Below, one piece after another: positions 50,295-57,402 of a DNA stretch of 64,000 nucleotides; position 1 is the first letter of the stretch; every line of letters begins with the position of its first letter. Source of the DNA: an uncultured SAR86 cluster bacterium (GTDB lineage: Bacteria; Pseudomonadota; Gammaproteobacteria; Magnimaribacterales; D2472); assembly GCA_902605165.1 (NCBI GenBank), contig CACLBJ010000001.1, positions 124,001-188,000 on the forward strand, given 5' to 3'. The notes below the pieces were generated by a model, which saw only the letters and a program-made list of their open reading frames with translations, ran no database searches and was not told where the DNA came from. The position numbers were made by a program, and so were the translations under genes.

Positions 50295-51480
50295 TGATAA
50301 TTTTAATTACTTCTGCTGAAGATTTAATGCCATCTTCATGAAACCCATAACCAAGATGAGCACCTGTAAAGTATGTTCTATTTTTGCCCTGAATTGATCG
50401 TATCAACTTTTGCCCCTCGATTGTTTTTTCACTATAAAGAGGGTGTTCATATTTAATTTTCTTAAACACTTTTTCTTCATCGACATCTGGATAATTCCCT
50501 AGCGTTACGAAGATATCTGTTTTTGAATCTAATTTTTGTAAATTATTCATCCAATAAGAAACATAATCATATTTATTCTTCTTGAAAGAGTTCCAGGAAG
50601 ACCATAGAGATTTTTCATTTGGCATCAGGCTTGAGTCATGATGAAGCAGAACACTATTAGTTGTATATTCGAACAAAGATAGTATTTCTTCTTCCTCAGA
50701 GGACCAATCATTAAGCAGTTCTACAACCTGATTAGCATGACAGGCAAAAACTATTGCATCATATTGATATGCTTTGTCATTGCTTAGAACAAAAACTTTT
50801 TCTTTTTCTCTTTTTATAGATACGTTTGCGTTTTCGATAACATTATTTATTTTTGAGCGATTAATTAGTTTTTCTATGTAGGTATTGCTTCCTCCCAAGA
50901 CTGAGAACCACTGGGGTCTTTTAATTAAATCCAATAATCCATGATTATTAAAAAATCTCGAAAATGATTTCATTGGGAATCTACTGATTGATTCCTGCGA
51001 TGAAGACCAAATTGATGCGGACATTGGATATACATAATTTTTCTTAAAAAATTCTGAGAATTTTCTCTCTTTTAACCAATCTTCAATTGTTCCATTTGAA
51101 TCAATATTAGATGCAATATTATTAAATCTAATCATTTCAAGAAAAATCCTTATTTTTTTTAGGCTATTAAAGAATCTAAATTTTTTAAAGTCTTCTGAGC
51201 ACCATGAAATATTTTCTGCATCCACACTAAAAGACATAGAGGTTGGATGAAGTTCAATTTCTAGTTCAAGGAATAATTTTGTCAACAAAGGATAATTTCT
51301 ATCATTCATTACTATAAAACCTGAGTCGACTCTTACTTCTTTTTCAAGCTCTAAAGTGTGTGTATGAGTATGCCCACCAAGTCTGGAGTCTTTTTCAAAT
51401 AAATCTACTTCGTGCTGATCAGATAGATAATAAGCTGCAGAAAGACCAGATATTCCTGACCCAATAATCGCTATTTTCAG
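50287..51480 (-). CDS. FAD-dependent amine oxidase-like protein, apparent CTG start
   Basis: A protein of 397 residues if read from CTG at 51480. That start is needed to include the FAD loop IAIIGSGISGLSAAYYLSDQ and LFEKDSRLGGHTHT; the first ATG in frame, at 51309, lies after it. CTG overlaps the upstream TGA as CTGA, and AGGGGA stands 5 nt before it. Further family features are VFACHANQVVELL and the C-terminal TYFTGAHLGYGFHEDGIKSS with the second FAD contact. Such proteins are paired with CFAS and DUF1365 and probably oxidise or desaturate lipid acyl chains. Confidence 0.85.
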   Translation of the reverse strand: MKIAIIGSGISGLSAAYYLSDQHEVDLFEKDSRLGGHTHTHTLELEKEVRVDSGFIVMNDRNYPLLTKLFLELEIELHPTSMSFSVDAENISWCSEDFKKFRFFNSLKKIRIFLEMIRFNNIASNIDSNGTIEDWLKERKFSEFFKKNYVYPMSASIWSSSQESISRFPMKSFSRFFNNHGLLDLIKRPQWFSVLGGSNTYIEKLINRSKINNVIENANVSIKREKEKVFVLSNDKAYQYDAIVFACHANQVVELLNDWSSEEEEILSLFEYTTNSVLLHHDSSLMPNEKSLWSSWNSFKKNKYDYVSYWMNNLQKLDSKTDIFVTLGNYPDVDEEKVFKKIKYEHPLYSEKTIEGQKLIRSIQGKNRTYFTGAHLGYGFHEDGIKSSAEVIKIING

Positions 51481-51701
51481 AATCTTCCCCTTGTAAACCT
51501 CATTCTTATCGTATAAATCCTAATCAAAGCCACAAAGGTGATTACGCATTGTGTAAAAATTGAAATTGATAGTGGGTCGGACCAATGCCACCTATCTATC
51601 GTGATCCAAAGTAAAAAAGTTTGAAGTGGGAAATTAATACATAGCCCTATAAATACAATTATTATACTTTCACGAAATGCAGTCTTTTCTGTTTGATTCA
51701 T
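51477..51701 (-). CDS. small two-helix membrane protein (DUF7220-like)
   Basis: A 74-residue protein with hydrophobic segments near residues 12-31 (SIIIVFIGLCINFPLQTFLL) and 44-63 (ISIFTQCVITFVALIRIYTI), then a basic tail RMRFTRGRF. The pattern E-S-x-N/V...G, a central P-L, and S/F-T-x5-R-x-Y-x2-R-x-F resembles small DUF7220-type proteins, a guess from memory. Its stop TGA overlaps the CTG start of the amine oxidase-like gene, so it is the first gene of the lipid operon. Function unknown. Confidence 0.6.
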   Translation of the reverse strand: MNQTEKTAFRESIIIVFIGLCINFPLQTFLLWITIDRWHWSDPLSISIFTQCVITFVALIRIYTIRMRFTRGRF

Positions 51702-51726
51702 AACTTTCCTCTAAATTTGAAATGGC

Positions 51727-52056
51727 TTATGAAATTCTTACAGCTGTCCCATAGGCCATCACCTCTGAGGCACCTTGAACAATTTGAGATGTCTGGAACC
51801 TGAAATTTATAATTCCATTCGCTCCTTTTTGTTTAGCTTCCTTAATCATTCTTTCATAAGCCTGATCTCTAGCTCTTTCTAGAAGCTTTGAGTAACTAAC
51901 AACCTCTCCACCCACAAGATTTTTCAGAGTTGCAAAGAAATCACTTCCAACATTTCTTGCTCTCACGGTGCTTCCAACAACTATGCCTAAGTATTCTTCA
52001 ATGTTTTTATTCTCGATTGAATTGGTGGAAACAACTAAAAAATTATCACTGTCCAT
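51727..52056 (-). CDS. YbjQ/DUF74 heavy-metal-binding family protein
   Basis: A 109-residue protein of the YbjQ family. It has VVSTNSIENKNIEEYLGIVV, GSTVRARNVGSDFFATLKNL, VGGEVVSYSKLLERARDQAY, AKQKGANGIINFRFQTS and a final EVMAYGTAVRI. These proteins form pentamers related to dodecin-like beta barrels; a metal role has been suggested, but no firm function exists. A TATAAT on the minus strand (52073-52068) lies 11 nt before its ATG, so the leader is very short. It lies 25 nt upstream of the small membrane protein gene and might be co-transcribed with it. Confidence 0.9.
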   Translation of the reverse strand: MDSDNFLVVSTNSIENKNIEEYLGIVVGSTVRARNVGSDFFATLKNLVGGEVVSYSKLLERARDQAYERMIKEAKQKGANGIINFRFQTSQIVQGASEVMAYGTAVRIS

Positions 52057-52098
52057 TAATAAAGAATATTATAAAAATTAATATTTATCTATATGGTT

Positions 52099-53307
52099 TT
52101 AGGTTTCAGAGTGAGCAATTTGTGCTGATAATACAAAAATGTCCATTGCAACATCAAGCTCATCCATATCTATATAGGTTGGAGCAATTCTCAAGACTGA
52201 ATCATTTGGATCATTTCCATATGGATAAGTCGATCCTGCGGGTGTTAGCATCAGTCCAGCCTCTGCACATAGTGACACAATTCTTCTAGCAATAGGTTTT
52301 TTTGAATAGAAGGTTACGAAATAGCCACCAGTTGGGTTTGTGTATTTACCAATTTCGCTGGATAAGCTAGATAGTTTTTTATTAACAAGTTCGAACTTTG
52401 GTCTTATAAGATTTGCATGTTTCCTCATATGTTCAAGAACATTCAATTTGTTTTTAAAGAAATTAACATGTCTTCTTTGATTTATTTTATCTGGACAAAT
52501 TACCATCATATTCCTAACTCTTTCAATTAATTTAAAATTCTTTTCTCCAGTTGTTAAAAAAGCCATGCCGCCACCGCCAAAAGTAACTTTTGAGAAAGAA
52601 GTAAATACAGCTACATTTTCCAAAGCACCCAAATCATCTGCTAAAACAGGGATTGGTGTCTGGGGCTTTGTTTCATCAAAATCATGAATTAAGTAAGCAT
52701 GATCAAATAAGTTAATAAAGCTTGGGTTATATTCTTTAGTAATCTTTAATAGGTTAGTGATATTTTCATCAGAAAATACTTCGCCTGAAGGATTAGAATG
52801 CCTTGGAACACAGATCAATCCCTTAATATTTTGATATTTGGAAAGTTTCTTATTTAGATCATCAAGATCGATTCCAGATGAGCAAAGGTTTACAGTATGC
52901 ATTTTTAGTCCTAGGCCTTCTAGAGTGGCAAAATGTCGATCAAATCCAGGCACAGCACATATAAATGCCGGCTCTTTATCATCTTTCCACGGATCATCAT
53001 CTATACCAAAGAGAAATCTTCCTAAAAGAAGTTGAGTCATTAGAAGATAGCTGGATTGCTCTCCGGCAATTGTTAAGTCTATTTTGCTATCAAGAATGTC
53101 TGCACCAAGTTTTCTAGCCTCAATGATCCCAATTGGCTCTCCATAATTCCTTAAGTCAACACCATTTTCTCCAATGGGATCAACAGCCTGAGTAATTAAA
53201 TCATTTGATAAGTCTAGTTGGCTGGAATGTGGTTTTCCTCTAGTTAGATCAATTGATAAGTTTTTTTGCTTTAGCGCTTCAAAAGTTTCAAGTAATTTTT
53301 TCATCAC
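52099..53307 (-). CDS. PLP-dependent aminotransferase (Asp_aminotransf / class Ic type)
   Basis: A 402-residue fold-type I aminotransferase. It opens with NLSIDLTRGKPHSSQLDLSN, the DLTRGKP signature of the subgroup Ic aspartate aminotransferases, then NYGEPIGIIEARKLGADIL, PRHSNPSGEVFSDE, NLFDHAYLIHDFD and FTSFSKVTFGGGGMAF with the PLP-binding Lys. It most likely moves amino groups between aspartate and 2-oxoglutarate, or handles related substrates. It is divergent from rmuC across about 32 nt and is followed after 42 nt by the YbjQ gene. Confidence 0.88.
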   Translation of the reverse strand: MMKKLLETFEALKQKNLSIDLTRGKPHSSQLDLSNDLITQAVDPIGENGVDLRNYGEPIGIIEARKLGADILDSKIDLTIAGEQSSYLLMTQLLLGRFLFGIDDDPWKDDKEPAFICAVPGFDRHFATLEGLGLKMHTVNLCSSGIDLDDLNKKLSKYQNIKGLICVPRHSNPSGEVFSDENITNLLKITKEYNPSFINLFDHAYLIHDFDETKPQTPIPVLADDLGALENVAVFTSFSKVTFGGGGMAFLTTGEKNFKLIERVRNMMVICPDKINQRRHVNFFKNKLNVLEHMRKHANLIRPKFELVNKKLSSLSSEIGKYTNPTGGYFVTFYSKKPIARRIVSLCAEAGLMLTPAGSTYPYGNDPNDSVLRIAPTYIDMDELDVAMDIFVLSAQIAHSET

Positions 53308-53339
53308 ATTATGAGTGTTATCAATTTAATGAAATAATA

Positions 53340-54437
53340 ATGCATATGGATGAAAATATAAATTTAATTTTCTTAGAGCTTCTATTGGCAATCCCTCTAG
53401 TTGGTATTGTGCTTTGGTTTGTTTATAGAATGAGCAAAAATCATAACTCAAATATTGAGGAAATAGTTTCCAAGATAGTTCAGGAAAAGAATGAAAGCTC
53501 TTCAAAGCATAATTTAGAGAAAATTGATTTAACGCTTAAGCCCTTTAAAGAACAACTACGAAATCTAAATGAAGAAATTGTTGGCTTAAAAGAAGAACAA
53601 GCTGCATCAAAGGAAAGTTTTAAAGATCACGTATCAAAAATAATTGAGCAAACTGATAATATTGGAAAGGAAGCAAGAGACCTAGCTTTAGCTTTAAGTG
53701 GAAATGTCCAAACTCAAGGTGCCTGGGGAGAGCAAGTTTTAGAAAAAACACTTGAAGAATCTGGGCTGAGAAAGGATAAAGATTATGTGCTCCAAAAAAA
53801 ATTTACTGCTAGCGATGGATCTACTGTTCAGCCAGATGCTGTTGTCTTTATGCCAGATAATAGAAGTATCATTATCGACTCTAAAGCCTCTCTTACATCA
53901 TACTTGAGATATGTTGATACTGAAGATGAGTCTGAAAAAGAAAAACATCTAAAAGAACATCTAAGCTCCTTAAAGACTCATATAAAACAACTGTCATCTA
54001 AGTCTTACAAAAGTATTGAAGAGCTTGGCTCGGCTGACTACATTTTAATGTTCATCCCAATTGAATCAGCTTTGTCTCTTGCTCTTATGAATGATTGGGA
54101 CCTTCAGAAAACCGCTATGCAGAGTAAAATGGGATTTGTGACGCCAACTAACCTGATAGCAATTCTAAGAGTTGCGGAAAGCTTATGGCGACAGGATAGA
54201 TTAAGTAAAGATGCTGAAAAAATAGCTTTGAGAGCTGGCCTAATGATTGACAAGCTTGTTGGTCTTAAAACAGATTTTGAGAAAGTAAAAACCAGCTTTA
54301 ATGCCACTCAGGATGCAATAAATGAAGCAGAAAAAAAGCTAAATACTGGTAAGGGAAATCTTACAAATCAGGCAAAAGAGTTACAAGAGATGGGAGCTAG
54401 ATCAAAAAAAGTTCTTACAGACTCAGATAATAAATAA
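53340..54437 (+). CDS. rmuC: DNA recombination protein RmuC homologue
   Basis: A protein of about 365 residues. A single transmembrane helix (LELLLAIPLVGIVLWFVY, residues about 11-28) is followed by a coiled coil and the RmuC nuclease-like domain: GNVQTQGAWGEQVLEKTLEE, PDAVVFMPDNRSIIIDSKAS, LSSKSYKSIEELGSADYILM, FIPIESAL and FVTPTNLIAILRVAESLWRQ. RmuC limits chromosomal inversions at short repeats in E. coli; the mechanism is not clear. ATG at 53340 or 53346 is the likely start; earlier ATGs would overlap the divergent aminotransferase gene. It is shorter than the 475-residue E. coli protein. Confidence 0.9.
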   Translation: MHMDENINLIFLELLLAIPLVGIVLWFVYRMSKNHNSNIEEIVSKIVQEKNESSSKHNLEKIDLTLKPFKEQLRNLNEEIVGLKEEQAASKESFKDHVSKIIEQTDNIGKEARDLALALSGNVQTQGAWGEQVLEKTLEESGLRKDKDYVLQKKFTASDGSTVQPDAVVFMPDNRSIIIDSKASLTSYLRYVDTEDESEKEKHLKEHLSSLKTHIKQLSSKSYKSIEELGSADYILMFIPIESALSLALMNDWDLQKTAMQSKMGFVTPTNLIAILRVAESLWRQDRLSKDAEKIALRAGLMIDKLVGLKTDFEKVKTSFNATQDAINEAEKKLNTGKGNLTNQAKELQEMGARSKKVLTDSDNK

Positions 54438-54442
54438 ATATA

Positions 54443-55945
54443 GTGCAACATTTAAGATTATTTAAAATACTTTCATATCCTTGGCTAATATTTATCTCAA
54501 TAATATTTATTACTTTTATTTCTTTAGGCTTCTCTCAACCACTCAATGAATATGTAACATCATCTTTGATAATAAAGATGACATCTAATACTTTATTATT
54601 GTGCATTCTGGTTGCAATATTCACTATATTAATAGCTGTTCCTTGCTCAATCTTTGTAACAATGTTTGATTTTTATGGAAGAAAGTTTTTTTCTTGGGCT
54701 TTATGTTTGTCCCTAGCATTTCCTATCTATGTATATGCTTTTATTTTTGTTGGCGCTGCTGAAGAGGTTAGTTTCATTTCTGGTTCTATTAGAGAAAATA
54801 TAGTTTTGTCTAGTCTGGTAATGTCTCTAGGCTTATATCCATATACATTCCTTTTATGTAAGGCACAATTAAGAAAAACTGGAGTATCTATATTCAAAGC
54901 TTCGAAGTCTCTAGGAAAAAATAACTTCCAAACAATTTATCTTATTCTTCTTCCGTCTCTGAAGCCTGCAATAATTGCTGGAACAGTTTTATGCGTCTTT
55001 GAAACCATCTCTGATTTTGGGGGCGTTGCAACACTTGGTGTTAATACTCTAACTGTTGGTATCTTTAATATTTGGTTTGGTTATCAAGACTTGATATCTG
55101 GAGCAAAAATATCTCTTATGCTTTTCTTCTTAGCAATGATCATCTTATATATTAGTAAACTAAACTCTGATACCAGAAAGTCATCAGGTGCTGGTAAAGC
55201 AAATCATAGTTTAATTAAGCCTAATAAAATATTTAACTTTTTAATTACCCTGTTTTGCTCACTCGTTTTTGTAATAACCTTCGTTATTCCACTAATGCAA
55301 CTTATAGCTTGGTCTTCAGAAAATATCAAAAACAATATTCCGCTGGAGCTAATCTTAAATTCTTTCTTAATAGGTTTTATTGTTGCGTTGGCTGCTTCAG
55401 TTATTGCAATAATTCTTTCACTGGGAAGTTTCAAAAGCTCAAATAGGCTTATTTTCGATTTATCGACAATAGGCTATGCAATTCCAGGTTCTGTTCTTGC
55501 AGTTTCTCTGTTATTAGTCTTTAGCTTTTACTTTGGTTTATCTATAACCGTATTCGGTATTTGGGGATTATTTTTATGTTTATTAATAAGGTTTATAACG
55601 CCTTTAATACGTTATTTGGATGCAGCCCTTTCGAGTATGTCTGAAGAGACCCTTTCAGCAACAAGGATCTACTCGAAAAGTTTATTGAAAACTTTTAGAA
55701 GTATATATTTTCCAGCTTTATATCCGTCTGTGTTATTAGGCTTTTTGGTTGTTTTTATAGAAGTTATTAAAGAGCAGCCTGCAACATTACTGCTAAGGCC
55801 GGTAGGTTTCGATACCTTGTCATCAAAGATTTATAATTTTACCTCAGAGGGTCAATGGGAATTAGCTGCAACTCCCAGCATTGCAATAATTCTTTTAAGT
55901 TTAATTCTTGTATTGATATTAAATAATAGAGTTGATAATGAATAG
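54443..55945 (+). CDS. Fbp-type (iron) ABC transporter permease, fused double form
   Basis: A 500-residue membrane protein with about 12 helices, a duplicated binding-protein-dependent permease like FbpB/SfuB. Each half carries an EAA-like loop: KASKSLGKNNFQTIYLILLP (about residues 152-171) and SATRIYSKSLLKTFRSIYFP in the C-terminal half; EVIKEQPATLLLRPVGFDTL near the end is typical of Fe3+ permeases. It would move ferric iron or another oxyanion-bound substrate. No ATPase or binding protein lies nearby, so partners must be elsewhere. The start is GTG at 54443, and its end overlaps gcvT by 8 nt. Confidence 0.85.
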   Translation: MQHLRLFKILSYPWLIFISIIFITFISLGFSQPLNEYVTSSLIIKMTSNTLLLCILVAIFTILIAVPCSIFVTMFDFYGRKFFSWALCLSLAFPIYVYAFIFVGAAEEVSFISGSIRENIVLSSLVMSLGLYPYTFLLCKAQLRKTGVSIFKASKSLGKNNFQTIYLILLPSLKPAIIAGTVLCVFETISDFGGVATLGVNTLTVGIFNIWFGYQDLISGAKISLMLFFLAMIILYISKLNSDTRKSSGAGKANHSLIKPNKIFNFLITLFCSLVFVITFVIPLMQLIAWSSENIKNNIPLELILNSFLIGFIVALAASVIAIILSLGSFKSSNRLIFDLSTIGYAIPGSVLAVSLLLVFSFYFGLSITVFGIWGLFLCLLIRFITPLIRYLDAALSSMSEETLSATRIYSKSLLKTFRSIYFPALYPSVLLGFLVVFIEVIKEQPATLLLRPVGFDTLSSKIYNFTSEGQWELAATPSIAIILLSLILVLILNNRVDNE

Positions 55946-56999
55946 AACCTTTCTATACGAATCTCATCTGGGCTTGGGATCAAAATTTGTTAATTTCTCA
56001 GGATGGGAAATGCCCATACATTATGGCTCTCAGATTAATGAACATAATTGTGTAAGAAATAGTGCTGGTATTTTCGATGTTTCTCATATGAATATCTTTG
56101 ATTTCTTCGGTGTTGAGGCAAAAGAATTTATGAGATATGTGTTAACAAATGATGTGAACAAAATAGACGATGGTTCTGCACTTTATAGTGTCATAACGAA
56201 TAATGAAGGTGGGATAATAGATGATCTAATTGTTTATAAGTTTAATAATGAAAAATTCAGAGTTGTATCAAATTGTTCTACTTTTGATGATGTAAATAAC
56301 TTCTTTGAATCAAATATTATCAAATTTGATTGTAAGTTCATTCATAACCCAAGTTTAGGCATCCTAGCTATCCAAGGACCAGAATCTAAGATTGCTCTTG
56401 AAAATATCCTTGAAATAGAGCTTTCAAATTATAAAAGCTTTTCATTTACTGAAAGAAATAAACTTTTCATTTCAAGAACAGGTTATACAGGGGAAGATGG
56501 TTTTGAAGTTATTGGTGAGCCTGAAGAATTACAAAACATTTGGGATTTATGTATTTCTAAGAGTATTCCTCCAATTGGTTTAGGTGCAAGAGACACTTTA
56601 AGAGTTGAAGCTGGGATGAACCTCAATGGTACAGACATGACCATAAAGAATAATCCCTTTGAGTCTAATTTAGGTTGGGTTGTAGATTTTAGTGATGACA
56701 AAAGAGACTTCATTGCTAAAGAAAACCTCACTGAAATTAAAAACACTAATAAGGTTAAGCTTGTTGGTGTTTTACTTAATGAAAAAGGAGTTCTGAGAAG
56801 TGGTCAAAAGATCATCAAAGATGATTTTGAAGGTGAAGTTACAAGCGGTACTTTTTCGCCATATATGAAGAAAAGTATTGGCTTAGCCAGGATACCGATG
56901 GATATGAATAGAAATGCCAATGTACTGATAAGAAATAAGCTTCTAAATGTAAAAATATTATCGATACCTTTTATAAGAAAAGGTAAAATTATGATATGA
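55938..56999 (+). CDS. gcvT: glycine cleavage system T protein (aminomethyltransferase)
   Basis: A 353-residue folate-dependent aminomethyltransferase. It begins MNRTFLYESHLGLGSKFVNF, then SGWEMPIHYGSQINEHNCVR, GIFDVSHMNIFDF, ALYSVITNNEGGIIDDLIVY, FISRTGYTGEDGFEV, IPPIGLGARDTLRVEAGM and GEVTSGTFSPYMKKSIGLAR. It takes the aminomethyl group from GcvH-lipoamide to tetrahydrofolate, releasing ammonia. ATG at 55938 is preferred over TTG six bases upstream. It overlaps the permease and gcvH genes. No glycine riboswitch is seen ahead of it. Confidence 0.96.
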   Translation: MNRTFLYESHLGLGSKFVNFSGWEMPIHYGSQINEHNCVRNSAGIFDVSHMNIFDFFGVEAKEFMRYVLTNDVNKIDDGSALYSVITNNEGGIIDDLIVYKFNNEKFRVVSNCSTFDDVNNFFESNIIKFDCKFIHNPSLGILAIQGPESKIALENILEIELSNYKSFSFTERNKLFISRTGYTGEDGFEVIGEPEELQNIWDLCISKSIPPIGLGARDTLRVEAGMNLNGTDMTIKNNPFESNLGWVVDFSDDKRDFIAKENLTEIKNTNKVKLVGVLLNEKGVLRSGQKIIKDDFEGEVTSGTFSPYMKKSIGLARIPMDMNRNANVLIRNKLLNVKILSIPFIRKGKIMI

Positions 57000-57391
57000 A
57001 TGAAACGCCAAGCGATCTTAAATTTCTGGATTCGCATGAATGGATAAAAGTAGATGATAATACCGTTATAGTTGGTATTAGTGATCATGCTCAGAATGAG
57101 CTTGGAGAGGTTGTTTTTGTGGAATTACCAGCAATTGGAGATGAGTTCATCTCGGGCGATGAAGCAGCAGTGGTGGAATCTGTAAAAGCTGCATCTGAAG
57201 TGTATACTCCCATATCTGGTGAAGTTATAGAAGTGAATGACACTCTTGAAGAAAACCCTGAGCTTGTTAATACCTCTCCTTATGAAGAAGGTTGGTTCTT
57301 CAAATTAGAAGTTAGTGATGAAAATCTCGGAAGCATAGATAGTCTTATGACAGCTGAAGAATATTCATCCATGCTTGATGGTAATAGTTAA
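56996..57391 (+). CDS. gcvH: glycine cleavage system H protein (lipoyl carrier)
   Basis: A 131-residue lipoyl-domain protein. Signatures are KFLDSHEWIKVDDNTVIVGI, SDHAQNELGEVVFVELPAIG and AAVVESVKAASEVYTPISGE, with lipoylated Lys in ESVKA near residue 64, and ELVNTSPYEEGWFFKLEV. It shuttles the aminomethyl and then dihydrolipoyl group among P, T and L proteins. ATG overlaps the gcvT stop by 4 nt; gcvP starts 11 nt downstream. The dihydrolipoamide dehydrogenase gene is not here. Confidence 0.97.
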   Translation: MNETPSDLKFLDSHEWIKVDDNTVIVGISDHAQNELGEVVFVELPAIGDEFISGDEAAVVESVKAASEVYTPISGEVIEVNDTLEENPELVNTSPYEEGWFFKLEVSDENLGSIDSLMTAEEYSSMLDGNS

Positions 57392-57402
57392 TTAAATCAT
57401 AA

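Noticed and set aside
50287-51309. Amine oxidase-like gene as an N-terminally truncated pseudogene
   Set aside because: The first ATG is after the FAD loop, but the frame is open upstream and encodes the complete GxGxxG segment down to a CTG at 51480 with a good SD, so the gene looks intact.
51477-51701. Small DUF7220-like gene as a phage remnant
   Set aside because: It has no other phage genes around it and is coupled by CTGA overlap to the lipid operon.
55900-55940. Glycine riboswitch ahead of gcvT
   Set aside because: There is no leader: the permease gene runs into gcvT with an 8-nt overlap.
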